DNA from: Vreelandella subterranea | GTDB lineage: Bacteria; Pseudomonadota; Gammaproteobacteria; Pseudomonadales; Halomonadaceae | Assembly (NCBI RefSeq): GCF_900111305.1 | Contig: NZ_FOGS01000005.1 | Location: 1 to 64,000 of the forward strand | Length of the DNA: 64,000 nt | Direction: 5' to 3' | In this document: one piece after another, positions 9,282-18,079 of the stretch | Layout of the letters: each line of letters starts with the position of its first letter | Position numbering within the stretch: position 1 is the first letter of the stretch | Position numbers and translations under genes: made by a program | The notes under the pieces: generated by a model | What the model was told of the DNA's origin: nothing | Seen by the model: only the letters and a program-made list of their open reading frames with translations | Database searches by the model: none

Positions 9282-10019
9282 GGTCACCGACCAGCGTATC
9301 GGCAAGGCCCGCGTCAGGCGCACTGACGCGGGCTTGGCGGCCGCCCACTGCACGTCTATCCCGTATGCCAACACCTCGACGCCTGCCCTGGCCGCTTCCG
9401 CCATTGCAGCCGCGTAAGCCGGGTCGATATGCGCGGCAGGGGCCACATCGCCAATGCCCTCATGGGCCACGCAAAACAGCAGCACCGCCCGTTCACCCTG
9501 CTCGGCTAACGCCTGCAGCGAGCGCAGATGCTTGGCGCCGCGCACGCTGACCGAATCGGGAAAGTAACCATGGCCGTCGGTTTCTTTTAGCGTCACCTGC
9601 TTCACTTCGATGTAGACGGCGCCACGGTCAGGGTCGTCCAGGCGAAAGTCCAACCGCGCGTCGGCCACTTTCACCTCGCGCCTGAGCGTTGGATACCCCG
9701 CCAGCGGCGCGATATCACCGGCCTCGATGGCCGCCTCCACAATGCGATTGGCGCGCCCGGTGTGCACCGAGGCCAGCGCCGCCGTGCCATCCGGCTGCGG
9801 CAGTTCGATCCATTCCCAGGTCCAGGCCAGCTTGCGTTTCGGATTATCGCTTGGCGACAGCCATACCCGGCAGCCAGGCACATTGACCGCCTTCATCGAG
9901 CCGGTATTGGGGCAGTGAGCGACGACGTCCCGACCGTCGTCCAGGCGCACATCGGCCAGAAAGCGCTTGTAGCGGCGCAGCAAGGTACCCGGCACCAGGC
10001 CCTGGTAGGTAAGGCTCAT
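9228..10019 (-). CDS. sfsA: Sugar fermentation stimulation protein homolog SfsA
   Basis: Member of the SfsA family, with an N-terminal OB-like and a C-terminal nuclease-like fold; nucleic-acid binding is reported but the role is unclear. Conserved parts are RRYKRFLADV, HCPNTGSMKAV, FRLDD and YIEVKQVTLKE...FPDSVSVRGAKHL. At 263 residues it is longer than E. coli SfsA (234). The extra C-terminal tail after about residue 242 is encoded in the antisense of the metW 3' end. Its start overlaps the stop of the upstream aminotransferase gene by 4 bp, so the pair forms an operon. Confidence 0.9.
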   Translation of the reverse strand: MSLTYQGLVPGTLLRRYKRFLADVRLDDGRDVVAHCPNTGSMKAVNVPGCRVWLSPSDNPKRKLAWTWEWIELPQPDGTAALASVHTGRANRIVEAAIEAGDIAPLAGYPTLRREVKVADARLDFRLDDPDRGAVYIEVKQVTLKETDGHGYFPDSVSVRGAKHLRSLQALAEQGERAVLLFCVAHEGIGDVAPAAHIDPAYAAAMAEAARAGVEVLAYGIDVQWAAAKPASVRLTRALPIRWSVTSAATHAENGDFTEQVGP

Positions 10020-11176
10020 AGACGGCTCACAAAGCGGTTAATGCGCACCACGGCGTCTTCCAGCCGCTCGACGTCGTTGGTGAAGGCAATACGCACATGA
10101 TGCTCGCCGCCCTGTACGGCAAAATCGATGCCCGGCGTGATCGCCACGTTCTCCTCACGCAGCAGCCGTTCGCAAAAATCCTGGCTGTCACGACTATAGC
10201 GGGAAATGTCCAGCCACAGATAGAACGCCCCCTGGGGCGGCAGATCCGGCGCCAGCCCTAACTGCGCCAAGCCCTCAAGCAATACCCGACGACGCTGCTT
10301 GAGCGTCGCCCGCTGAGTCTCGAGAATGTCGCGACACTCGGGGGTAAAGGCGGCCAATGCAGCGTGCTGGGAAGGCGTCGGGGCGGCAAGAAACACGTTC
10401 TGGGCAAGCCTGGTGAGCGGCTCGATCGCACGCTCGGGGGCCACCAGCCAGCCCAGGCGCCAGCCGGTCATGCCGAAGTATTTGGAAAAGCTGTTGACCA
10501 CAAAGGCGTCGTCAGACAGCGACGTTGCCGAAAGAGGCGCGTCGTCGTAATTCAGCCCCTGATAGATCTCATCCACCAGCACCTCGCCGCCACGCTCGGC
10601 CACCGCCTTGAACACCGCTTTCAACGCATCGGCACTCAACGTATGACCGGTCGGGTTGGAAGGCGATGCCAGCATCGCCAGCCGCGTATGGGGTTGCCAG
10701 TGCCGCTCGACCAGCGCAGCGTCCAACTGCCAGCCGCTGTCACGACCGACCGGGATAGCATCGACGTCGGCACCGGCCAGGGCCATGAAATGGCGATTAC
10801 ACGGGTAGTTGGGATCGGCCATCATGACCCGGTCGCCCGTCTCGACCAGTAGCTGGCTGGCCAGCAACAGCGCCCCCGAAGCGCCGGGTGTGACCAGAAT
10901 CCGCGCGGGGTCTACCGAGGCATTGAAGTGCTCCGCGTAGTGACCGGCAATCGCCTCGCGCAATGCGGGCAGACCAGCGGCAGGCGTGTAGCGGGTTTTG
11001 CCTGTCGCCAATGCGTGCTGCCCCGCGGCCACAACCGGCGCGGGAGTCGCGAAATCCGGCTCCCCGACTTCGAGGTGAATCACATCATGGCCCGCTGCCT
11101 CACGCGCCTGAGCCATTTCCAGTAGATGCATCACACGAAAAGGTGCGACATGATTCACCCGTGAATTCCAGGCCAT
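10016..11176 (-). CDS. PLP-dependent class I/II aminotransferase
   Basis: Fold-type I aminotransferase (aspartate-aminotransferase superfamily). Visible are HLEVGEPDF near the N-terminus, TPGASGALLL (PLP phosphate binding), ASPSNPTGHTL, DEIYQGL and the PLP lysine in VNSFSKYFGMTGWRLGW. Length 386 residues. The substrate cannot be told; Pseudomonas has an aminotransferase gene at the same place beside dksA. The gene diverges from dksA and overlaps sfsA by 4 bp downstream. Confidence 0.88.
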   Translation of the reverse strand: MAWNSRVNHVAPFRVMHLLEMAQAREAAGHDVIHLEVGEPDFATPAPVVAAGQHALATGKTRYTPAAGLPALREAIAGHYAEHFNASVDPARILVTPGASGALLLASQLLVETGDRVMMADPNYPCNRHFMALAGADVDAIPVGRDSGWQLDAALVERHWQPHTRLAMLASPSNPTGHTLSADALKAVFKAVAERGGEVLVDEIYQGLNYDDAPLSATSLSDDAFVVNSFSKYFGMTGWRLGWLVAPERAIEPLTRLAQNVFLAAPTPSQHAALAAFTPECRDILETQRATLKQRRRVLLEGLAQLGLAPDLPPQGAFYLWLDISRYSRDSQDFCERLLREENVAITPGIDFAVQGGEHHVRIAFTNDVERLEDAVVRINRFVSRL

Positions 11177-11361
11177 AACGGCTCCTTACCTAGCGGTAGT
11201 AAAAACATGAGCTTGGCCGCACTGGAGGCAAGTTCATGATAGAAAGCATTCTATTATGCTTGCAACACAGCCAATTTTCAGCTAAACAAGCATCCCTTTG
11301 GCGTGAGATCGTGACACACGCTCATGGTCGATCAGTAGTCACATACGTAGGGGGCACTCCC

Positions 11362-11799
11362 ATGCCAGTAGCGGAAAAAAAACCGGAAGCGTCCAAGCCC
11401 TTCACACCGTATGAGCCGGCAACGGGTGAAGAATATATGAATGACCAACAGCTGGCGCACTTCCGCCAGCTGCTGTTGGATTGGAAACAGGACCTCATGG
11501 AAGAGGTGGACCGTACCGTACGCCACCTGCAGGAAGATGCTAACAACTACGCCGATCCGGCCGATCGGGCGACCCAGGAAGAAGGTTTCAGCCTTGAGCT
11601 GCGCACCCGGGACCGCGAGCGTAAGCTGCTCAAGAAAATTAACGAAACCATAGAGAAGATCGACGAAGACGATTACGGCTTCTGCGAAGCCTGCGGGGTC
11701 GAGATTGGTATTCGCCGTCTTGAAGCGCGCCCGACCGCCACGCTATGCGTCGACTGCAAGACCCTGGCCGAGCTCAAGGAGAAGCAACTCGGCGGCTAA
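11362..11799 (+). CDS. dksA: RNA polymerase-binding transcription factor DksA
   Basis: Binds the RNA polymerase secondary channel and, with ppGpp, controls rRNA and amino-acid promoters. The coiled coil carries the tip acidic motif in NNYADPADRAT. A four-Cys zinc finger (CEAC...CVDC) lies near the C-terminus, so this is the canonical zinc form. The ATG at 11362 has a GGGGG-type ribosome-binding site and gives 145 residues (E. coli 151); the longer frame from 11236 is rejected. It is followed by an intrinsic terminator before gluQ. The dksA-gluQ-(cbrAB)-pcnB order is as in Pseudomonas. Confidence 0.95.
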   Translation: MPVAEKKPEASKPFTPYEPATGEEYMNDQQLAHFRQLLLDWKQDLMEEVDRTVRHLQEDANNYADPADRATQEEGFSLELRTRDRERKLLKKINETIEKIDEDDYGFCEACGVEIGIRRLEARPTATLCVDCKTLAELKEKQLGG

Positions 11800-11835
11800 G
11801 CCAGGAAGAATCGACCTGTATGCTATTGTGGAATG

Positions 11836-11859
11836 CGGGCACCCTGTGGTGCCCGTTTT
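11836..11859 (+). terminator. Intrinsic terminator after dksA
   Basis: An 8-bp GC-rich stem (CGGGCACC / GGTGCCCG) with a CTGT tetraloop is followed by TTTTGGTTT. It lies 36 bp after the dksA stop and ends about 19 bp before the gluQ start, so some read-through into gluQ is possible. Confidence 0.75.
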
Positions 11860-11877
11860 GGTTTCTGGAAGGCTTCG

Positions 11878-12777
11878 ATGACGCAACCAACTCGCTATCG
11901 TGGGCGGTTCGCCCCCACGCCGTCAGGGCCTCTGCATTTTGGCTCGCTGGTGGCAGCCCTGGGCAGTTACCTGGACGCCCGCGCGGCGGGCGGCGATTGG
12001 CTGGTACGCATTGAAGATATCGACCCGCCACGCTGCCCGTCAGGCACCGACAGCATCATTTTGCGCCAGCTGGAAGCGTTTGGCCTTCACTGGGACGAGG
12101 CCGTTCGCTGGCAGCATGACCGCCACGCTGCCTATCAGCAGGCGCTCGATACCCTCGCCGACCAGGGGCTGGCCTACCCTTGCAGCTGTTCGCGCAAACA
12201 GTGGCAGGCATATCCGGTCTATCCTGGCTGGTGTCGCACGGGGCTGAGTGACCCCACCCAGCCGGTCGCCTGGCGGCTGCGCAGCGACCTGGGAAAGCGC
12301 CCGGTGCAATGGCACGACCGCCTGTTTGGCTGGCAACAGTTCGACCCTGAAACACTGGGGGATGTCGTCCTCAAACGCAAAGATGCTCTCTGGGCATATC
12401 AGCTGGCGGTGGTTGTCGACGACGCCGAGCAGGGCATAACGGACGTTGTCAGAGGATTTGACCTGCTCGACAACACGCCCTGGCAGCGCCAGCTGCAAGT
12501 GGCACTGGCAGTTCCCGAGCCCCGTTACCTGCATTTACCCTTGGTGGTGACATCCCAGGGCCAAAAGCTTTCCAAGCAGAACCTTGCACCGGCGTTGGCC
12601 GAGGCGCCGAGCGCCATACGCCACCAGCTGTTTCGGGCGCTGCAGGCGCTTGACCAGGCGCCGCCCGATGACCTTGCCCAAGCGCCGGTGACCACTCAGT
12701 TAGACTGGGCGGTGACACATTGGTCGGTCGAGCGACTGTCACCGTCAGCGCAGCGCGAATTGCCACAGGAGCCCTGA
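11878..12777 (+). CDS. gluQ: Glutamyl-Q tRNA(Asp) synthetase
   Basis: Truncated glutamyl-tRNA synthetase paralogue that attaches glutamate to queuosine in tRNA-Asp. The catalytic core begins [14 protein letters not shown] (HIGH-like). A Cys-rich zinc site (CSCSRKQW...YPGWCR) and the KMSKS-like GQKLSKQN motif follow; the anticodon-binding domain is absent, as expected. The ATG at 11878 follows GGAAGG and gives 299 residues. It ends 1 bp before the ATG of the small cbrX-like gene, suggesting co-transcription with the cbr genes. Confidence 0.93.
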   Translation: MTQPTRYRGRFAPTPSGPLHFGSLVAALGSYLDARAAGGDWLVRIEDIDPPRCPSGTDSIILRQLEAFGLHWDEAVRWQHDRHAAYQQALDTLADQGLAYPCSCSRKQWQAYPVYPGWCRTGLSDPTQPVAWRLRSDLGKRPVQWHDRLFGWQQFDPETLGDVVLKRKDALWAYQLAVVVDDAEQGITDVVRGFDLLDNTPWQRQLQVALAVPEPRYLHLPLVVTSQGQKLSKQNLAPALAEAPSAIRHQLFRALQALDQAPPDDLAQAPVTTQLDWAVTHWSVERLSPSAQRELPQEP

Positions 12778-12778
12778 C

Positions 12779-12955
12779 ATGTACGTTTACCGCATCATGC
12801 TGTTTCTGGTCTTCGGCGGCTACCTGCTCTCCCCCCTGCTGATGGATGGCTGGAGCGACCCGAGCGTGGCCTGGTATCGGCCCTTTGTTATCTGGGGCGG
12901 GCTGATCGCCCTGACATTGTGGCTTGAACAGAAGAGGAAACTGGATGAGCGTTGA
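12779..12955 (+). CDS. cbrX: Small membrane protein overlapping the cbrA start (CbrX-like)
   Basis: 58-residue reading frame, starting MYVYRIMLFLVFGGYL and ending ...EQKRKLDER. It has two hydrophobic segments (about residues 3-21 and 33-50) separated by a short polar loop and ends in a charged tail, so it is likely an inner-membrane hairpin. It starts 1 bp after the gluQ stop and its last 11 bp overlap the cbrA start, which suggests translational coupling. Pseudomonas has a small gene at the same position that I recall being named cbrX; I assign the name by position and architecture, not by alignment. It is shorter than usual gene-calling cut-offs. Confidence 0.75.
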   Translation: MYVYRIMLFLVFGGYLLSPLLMDGWSDPSVAWYRPFVIWGGLIALTLWLEQKRKLDER

Positions 12956-15878
12956 GGTCCTTGGCGCGCTGCTTCTCGGCCTGGGCTATCTTGCCCTTCT
13001 GCTGGGCTGCGCCCTGGCGGTGGAAAGGGGCTGGATACCGCTGCGCATCAGCCGTCATCCTGCCGTCTACACCCTGGCATTGGGTGTTTATGCCAGCGCC
13101 TGGGCGATTTATGGCAGCGTCGAATTGGCGGCTAATGTCGGCTTTGGCTATCTCGCCTACTACCTGGGGGCCGCCGGTGCCTTTCTGCTTGCCCCGGTGC
13201 TGCTGGTCCCCATTCAGCGGATCACCCGTACCTACCAACTCGCCTCACTGGCGGATCTGTTCGCCTTTCGTTTTCGCTCCCGCTGGGCGGGCACTCTGGT
13301 AACCCTGGTCAGCCTGCTCGCGGTGTTGCCATTGCTGGGCATTCAGGTCAAAACCATGAGCGAGGCCGTCAATCTTTTCACCCGGAGCCAGGCCGGGCCT
13401 GTCGTGGCGCTTACATTTTGCGCGGCCATCGCCGCCTTGGCGGTGATGCTCGGGGCGCGACACAGTCATGTGCATAGCCGTCACAACAGCCTGTTGAGCA
13501 CCATGGCGATCGAATCAGTGGTCAAACTGCTGGCCATGCTGGGGCTGGGCGCCGTGGCATTGTGGTTTGTATTCAGTGGCCCTGGCGACCTGCAGGCATG
13601 GCTCGAAGGCCCCGGCTACCTTGCCCAGGCGCGCACCGCCCGTTTTGATCCCGCCCAATGGCGCACCCTGCTGCTATTGTTTTTTGCCGCCGCCTTCATG
13701 ATGCCGCATTTGTTTCATATCACCTTTGCGGAAAGCCTGTCGCCGCAGACGCTGCTGCAGGCAAGCTGGACCTTGCCGCTATTTTTACTGCTGATGGCCT
13801 TACCCGTCCCGCTTATCTGGTGGGCTGCGCAGTCGGTCAACGAGACGCTCCCCTTCACCGCCTACGCCGCCTATGCATTGAGCGAGCACTGGTGGGTCGG
13901 GGCGCTGGCGTTTATCGGCGGCCTGGCGGCCGCCAGCGGCACCATGATGCTGATCGCACTGGCGCTCTCGGGGATGGTGCTCAACCACATCGTGTTGGTG
14001 GCCAGGCCCCCCGAAGCGCGTAGCGACCTCTACGGCTGGCTGCTATGGCTGCGCCGCGGGCTGGTGATCGGGGTTATTTTAAGCGGTTGGCTGTTTTATC
14101 AGTGGGTTGGCCGTCATCACCCGCTGACCAGCCTGGGGCTCGCCGCCTTCATCGGCATGGCCCAGTGTTTGCCAGGCATGCTGGCGCTGCTCTATTGGCC
14201 GGGTGCCAACCGCAAGGGCATGGTGGCTGGCCTGATCGGGGGCGTTGGCGTCTGGCTCTGGGGGCTATGGCTGCCCCTGGTGGCGGGCTATACCCCGCCC
14301 ACCCTGCCATTGACACCGCTGACACCCACGGATGCGCCCATCTGGTATAGCGTCACCTTGCTGTCTCAATCGCTCAACATCCTGCTGCTGATCGTCGTGT
14401 CGCTGTTCACCCGTACCTCGGAAGGTGAAAAATCGGCGGCCGAGGCCTGCTCGGTGGATGCGGTCATTCGCTCGAAACGCCTGCCGCTGGAAGCCGCTAC
14501 GGCGAGTGACTTCTCTACCCACCTGGCCCAGGCACTGGGCGATGAAGCGGCTCACCGTGAAGTCGGCCGTGCGCTCAAGGCACTCAACCTGACTCATCAG
14601 GAGCGCCGCCCCTACGCACTGCGCCGCCTGCGCGACCGTATCCAGGCAAACCTTTCCGGCTTGATGGGCCCTTCTGTGGCGCGGGATATCGTCGACCGTT
14701 ACCTGCCCTACCGCCACGACGATGCGCCGATTACCGATGACATCCATTTCGTGGAAAGCCGCCTGGAAGCCTATCGCTCGCGGCTCACGGGGCTTGCCAG
14801 GGAGCTCGATGGGCTGCGCCGCCACCATCGCCAAACGCTGGCTTACCTGCCCGTCGGGCTTTGCGTCCTCGGCGACGACGAAGAGCTGGTGATGTGGAAT
14901 CAGGCGCTTTCGCAGCTTTCCGGCATCAGTGGGGAAAGCGTGATCGGCTCGCGCCGGGACAGCCTGCCTGCCCCCTGGCCATGGCTGCTGGGTAGCGTAC
15001 TCAACGAAGGGCCGTCACCGCTGTACAAACAAGCCGTGAGGCTCCACGACAAAGACTACTTCCTGACGCTGCACAAGGCCGACCTGAGCGGCAACGACAG
15101 TCGCGGTGGCAGCGTCATTCTGGTGGAAGACCACACCGAGATGAAGTGGCTGGAGGACGAGCTGGTTCACGCCGCTCGCCTCGCTTCCATCGGCCAACTG
15201 GCGGCGGGCGTGGCCCATGAAATAGGCAACCCGATTACCGGCATCTCGTCGCTGGCGCAAAACCTGCGTTATGACACCCAGGATCCCGCCTTGCTGGAAA
15301 CCGCCGATCATATTCAACAGTTGACCGAGCGGGTCACCAAGATCGTCAATTCGCTGGTCGGCTTTGCCCATGCCGGGCGCGATTCGCCCGGGCTGCCTCG
15401 CTCGCCCGTCGTGCTAAGAACGATCACCGACGATGCCTTGCACTTGATCCACCTGGCCCGCTCGGGCGAGGATGTCATCTTTACCAATGAGTGTACGGAC
15501 GCGTTGGTGGTGCAAGGGGACGCCCAGCGCCTGACCCAGGTGATGGTAAATCTACTGGGCAACGCGCGGGATGCCTGCAGCCCCGAGGGCAGCGTGCACA
15601 TCACGGCAGGCAAGCAGGCTGATCAGGCATGGTGGTGTGTGACCGACGACGGTCAGGGTATTGACCCCAAGGTACGTGACCACCTGTTCGAGCCCTTCAC
15701 CACCACCAAAGCAGCCGGGGAAGGCACTGGGCTCGGGTTATCACTGGCCTACCAGATTATCAATGAGCATCACGGCAGAATTGAGGTGGCATCGCCACCG
15801 CCCGGAACATCTCGCGGTACAGCCATAACCCTGTGGCTACCGCTTTTCCAACAGGATGATCAGCTGCCCCATGTCTAG
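12945..15878 (+). CDS. cbrA: Transporter-linked sensor histidine kinase CbrA
   Basis: 977-residue membrane sensor kinase. The first roughly 490 residues form a multi-span SLC5/sodium:solute-symporter-like module. A PAS-like region follows (about 640-740), then a HisKA domain with the phospho-acceptor His758 in GVAHEIGNP and a C-terminal HATPase domain (N box [10 protein letters not shown] box [14 protein letters not shown]). This matches Pseudomonas CbrA (about 983 residues), which responds to carbon/nitrogen status; the symporter part is implicated in histidine transport there. The ATG at 12945 has an AGAGGAA site inside the upstream small gene. It overlaps cbrB by 8 bp. Confidence 0.92.
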   Translation: MSVEVLGALLLGLGYLALLLGCALAVERGWIPLRISRHPAVYTLALGVYASAWAIYGSVELAANVGFGYLAYYLGAAGAFLLAPVLLVPIQRITRTYQLASLADLFAFRFRSRWAGTLVTLVSLLAVLPLLGIQVKTMSEAVNLFTRSQAGPVVALTFCAAIAALAVMLGARHSHVHSRHNSLLSTMAIESVVKLLAMLGLGAVALWFVFSGPGDLQAWLEGPGYLAQARTARFDPAQWRTLLLLFFAAAFMMPHLFHITFAESLSPQTLLQASWTLPLFLLLMALPVPLIWWAAQSVNETLPFTAYAAYALSEHWWVGALAFIGGLAAASGTMMLIALALSGMVLNHIVLVARPPEARSDLYGWLLWLRRGLVIGVILSGWLFYQWVGRHHPLTSLGLAAFIGMAQCLPGMLALLYWPGANRKGMVAGLIGGVGVWLWGLWLPLVAGYTPPTLPLTPLTPTDAPIWYSVTLLSQSLNILLLIVVSLFTRTSEGEKSAAEACSVDAVIRSKRLPLEAATASDFSTHLAQALGDEAAHREVGRALKALNLTHQERRPYALRRLRDRIQANLSGLMGPSVARDIVDRYLPYRHDDAPITDDIHFVESRLEAYRSRLTGLARELDGLRRHHRQTLAYLPVGLCVLGDDEELVMWNQALSQLSGISGESVIGSRRDSLPAPWPWLLGSVLNEGPSPLYKQAVRLHDKDYFLTLHKADLSGNDSRGGSVILVEDHTEMKWLEDELVHAARLASIGQLAAGVAHEIGNPITGISSLAQNLRYDTQDPALLETADHIQQLTERVTKIVNSLVGFAHAGRDSPGLPRSPVVLRTITDDALHLIHLARSGEDVIFTNECTDALVVQGDAQRLTQVMVNLLGNARDACSPEGSVHITAGKQADQAWWCVTDDGQGIDPKVRDHLFEPFTTTKAAGEGTGLGLSLAYQIINEHHGRIEVASPPPGTSRGTAITLWLPLFQQDDQLPHV

Positions 15879-17259
15879 GATTCTGATTGTTGAAGATGAA
15901 GCCATTATTCGCAGTGCACTCAGACGTCTGCTCGAGCGCCATGACTATGAGGTCAGCGAAGCGGGCAGTGCCGAAGAGGCCGAGACACTCGATCTGGCCG
16001 ACTTTGATCTGATTATCAGCGACCTGCGCCTGCCCGGCGAGCCGGGAACCCACCTGATCCAGGCCGCCGCGCCAGCGCCGGTTCTGATCATGACCAGCTA
16101 TGCCAGCATGCGCTCGGCGGTCGACTCCCTCAAACAGGGCGCGGTGGACTACGTTGCCAAACCGTTTGACCACGCAGAGCTCCTGGAAACCGTTGCGCGG
16201 ATTCTTCACCAGCAGTCGATGCAGCACAGCCCGCCGCCCGACATCACCGATGACGGGGGCGGCCGACAAACCATGATCGGCAACTGCGTGGCCATGCAGC
16301 AGGTCTACACCCGCATTCGCAAAACCGCGCCCGCCGATGTCACGGTGCTCATCCTTGGGGAGTCCGGCACCGGCAAGGAACTCGTCGCCCGCGCCCTGCA
16401 TCAACAGAGCAAACGGGCCAAGGCCCCGCTGATATGCGTCAACTGCGCGGCCATCCCGGAAACACTGATCGAGTCAGAGCTGTTTGGCCATGAAAAAGGC
16501 GCCTTCACCGGCGCCAGCGCCGCGCGCACCGGGCTGGTCGAAGCCGCCGATGGCGGCACGCTATTTCTGGACGAAATTGGCGAGCTCCCCCTCGACGCTC
16601 AAGCACGGCTGCTGCGCGTGCTCCAGGAAGGCGAAATTCGCAAAATCGGCTCGGTGGAAACCCGCCATGTGGATGTCCGCCTGATCGCCGCGACCCACCG
16701 CGACCTGCGCGCGCTCTCCAAGAGCGGCGAATTTCGCCTGGACCTGTACTACCGGCTGAATGTCATGCAGATCGAGCTGCCGCCGTTGCGTGAGCGCGAA
16801 GACGACGTGCTGGAAATCGCCGACATCCTGCTCGACAAGGCCTGCAAGCGACATGATCGCCAAGGGCTGCGCCTATCCCGGGCGGCACGCCATGAGCTGC
16901 GTGACTACCCCTGGCCCGGCAACGTGCGTGAGCTGGAAAATGCCCTGGAACGCGGCGTCATTCTGGCCGAAGGCCATTTGATCCACCCCGACGACCTGGG
17001 GCTTGCCCCCGTTTCCCATCGCCCGACACCAGCGGCCAGCCCCCCTCCTTCAGCCGCCAGCGCCGACACGCTTCAACCCGGCGCCGAAGACGATGACCTG
17101 TCATTGGAAGACTATTTCCAACACTTTGTACTCGAGCACCAGGACCAGATGAGCGAGACCGAGCTGGCACAGAAGCTGGGGATCAGCCGCAAAAACCTAT
17201 GGGAGCGGCGCCAGCGGCTGGGCATACCGCGCAAGAAGACGGCACGCCGCCCTAGCTGA
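15871..17259 (+). CDS. cbrB: Sigma-54-dependent response regulator CbrB
   Basis: 462-residue NtrC-family activator. The receiver domain has phospho-acceptor Asp51 (IISDLRLPG) and Lys in VAKPFD. The AAA+ domain carries Walker A GESGTGKE (163-170) and an intact GAFTGA loop (210-215) for sigma-54 contact, and the C-terminus is a Fis-type helix-turn-helix ([21 protein letters not shown]). It is the partner of CbrA, overlapping it by 8 bp. In Pseudomonas CbrB activates crcZ from a sigma-54 promoter; a matching promoter and putative enhancer lie just downstream here. The ATG at 15871 aligns with the receiver-domain start. Confidence 0.93.
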   Translation: MSRILIVEDEAIIRSALRRLLERHDYEVSEAGSAEEAETLDLADFDLIISDLRLPGEPGTHLIQAAAPAPVLIMTSYASMRSAVDSLKQGAVDYVAKPFDHAELLETVARILHQQSMQHSPPPDITDDGGGRQTMIGNCVAMQQVYTRIRKTAPADVTVLILGESGTGKELVARALHQQSKRAKAPLICVNCAAIPETLIESELFGHEKGAFTGASAARTGLVEAADGGTLFLDEIGELPLDAQARLLRVLQEGEIRKIGSVETRHVDVRLIAATHRDLRALSKSGEFRLDLYYRLNVMQIELPPLREREDDVLEIADILLDKACKRHDRQGLRLSRAARHELRDYPWPGNVRELENALERGVILAEGHLIHPDDLGLAPVSHRPTPAASPPPSAASADTLQPGAEDDDLSLEDYFQHFVLEHQDQMSETELAQKLGISRKNLWERRQRLGIPRKKTARRPS

Positions 17260-17325
17260 ACAGCGCCATCGCGCCTACAACTAACGTCTAATACACTGAT
17301 TTATCAAAGAAATATCCACGAAATT

Positions 17326-17380
17326 CGTTACCCGCATACTGTTACCTTCCCACACGAAAGACGGCTCAAAGCGGGTAACA
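17326..17380 (+). promoter_or_regulatory. Putative CbrB enhancer (upstream activating sequence) for the CrcZ-like RNA
   Basis: The stretch holds CGTTAC (17326-17331), TGTTAC (17340-17345) and the inverted GTAACA (17375-17380). GTTACCCGC (17327-17335) and GCGGGTAAC (17371-17379) form a perfect 9-bp inverted repeat. It lies about 75-130 bp upstream of the -24/-12 promoter, the normal enhancer distance for an NtrC-type activator. TGTTAC/GTAACA half-sites are described for CbrB in Pseudomonas; the spacing here differs, so binding is inferred. Confidence 0.6.
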
Positions 17381-17453
17381 CTTCATTCTCACAATCCTTT
17401 CCTGGCATAGCAGAAAAACCCAACCACCTGAATTCCATGCGTTATCTTGCGAG

Positions 17454-17470
17454 TGGCACGGCGAGTGCAA
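17454..17470 (+). promoter_or_regulatory. Sigma-54 (-24/-12) promoter of the CrcZ-like RNA
   Basis: TGGCACG (17454-17460), four bases, then GTGCA gives the required GG (17455-17456), ten bases, GC (17467-17468) spacing. It differs from the consensus TGGCACG-N4-TTGCA only at one T. Transcription would begin around 17480. The promoter lies 195 bp behind cbrB, which encodes a sigma-54 activator with an intact GAFTGA loop. Confidence 0.75.
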
Positions 17471-17479
17471 TATATCTGG

Positions 17480-17947
17480 GTAAGAAAAACAAACTGGGCA
17501 GCGCGGTAAGTCGTCAACAAAAACAACATGACACCGCCCAGACCTGAGCCACAACAAGAACAACAGGGCCAGGCAGAGATAACGGTACTAACAACAACAA
17601 CAGGCTTGTATCTCGTTACTTGCTTGCGCTAAGAAAAATAAGCGCTACATACAACAATAAAACTCGGCAAGTGCCCAAAAATGGACGCGACGTACGCCGG
17701 AAAGACTGCGCCCCAACAAGAACAACAGCAGTCAGTGTGTACACCCCGGATCCAATAACAAATCGCCGGAGGATGAAAGATTCGCGGTTGGATTATTGTT
17801 TTGAATACGAGGCGGTCGGAATCCACGTGATTGCCACGCCTACCGACTGCGGTGCGTATTCAGGGCGATGTGCCATCATGAAGAAAAACAGCAGCAACGG
17901 ACGCTGATTGTCGCTTTTACAGGGGAGGCCTTATTGGCCTCCCCTTT
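17480..17947 (+). ncRNA. crcZ: CrcZ-like small RNA (Hfq/Crc-titrating type)
   Basis: Non-coding region between cbrB and pcnB, bounded by a sigma-54 promoter and a strong terminator (about 468 nt; P. aeruginosa CrcZ is about 407 nt). It carries repeated A-rich AAnAAnAA-type motifs at 17516-17528, 17553-17565, 17590-17602, 17631-17642, 17653-17662, 17715-17727 and 17754-17762, with shorter A-rich runs at about 17482-17493 and 17880-17889. Two motifs are identical (AACAAGAACAACA). In Pseudomonas such motifs bind Hfq/Crc and relieve carbon catabolite repression. Identity rests on gene order, promoter and motif content. The boundaries are predicted, not measured. Confidence 0.8.
17922..17947 (+). 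terminator. Intrinsic terminator of the CrcZ-like RNA
   Basis: A perfect 9-bp stem (GGGGAGGCC / GGCCTCCCC) with a TTATT loop is followed by a short TTT tract. It lies about 130 bp before the pcnB start. Confidence 0.75.
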
Positions 17948-18079
17948 CTGCGTTTAGCGGCCTTGCTCGTGCCACAACCCTGCCAACGCTTTGCAAGCCT
18001 CCAGCGGTCGGCTACACTCAGCGACTCGTCGCTTACATTAGGGCCATTTTTTCGATATCCTGCGAGTCGATTCCGCCGC

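Noticed and set aside
12924-12944. TTG upstream start for cbrA
   Set aside because: The ATG at 12945 has a good AGAGGAA site; the TTG would place that site inside the coding region.
17620-17907. Open frame of 95 codons between cbrB and pcnB, with an internal ATG after GGAGG at 17774
   Set aside because: It lies within the CrcZ-like RNA, its composition follows the A-rich repeats, and the GGAGG sits directly against the ATG without the spacing needed for initiation. No protein family is recognised.
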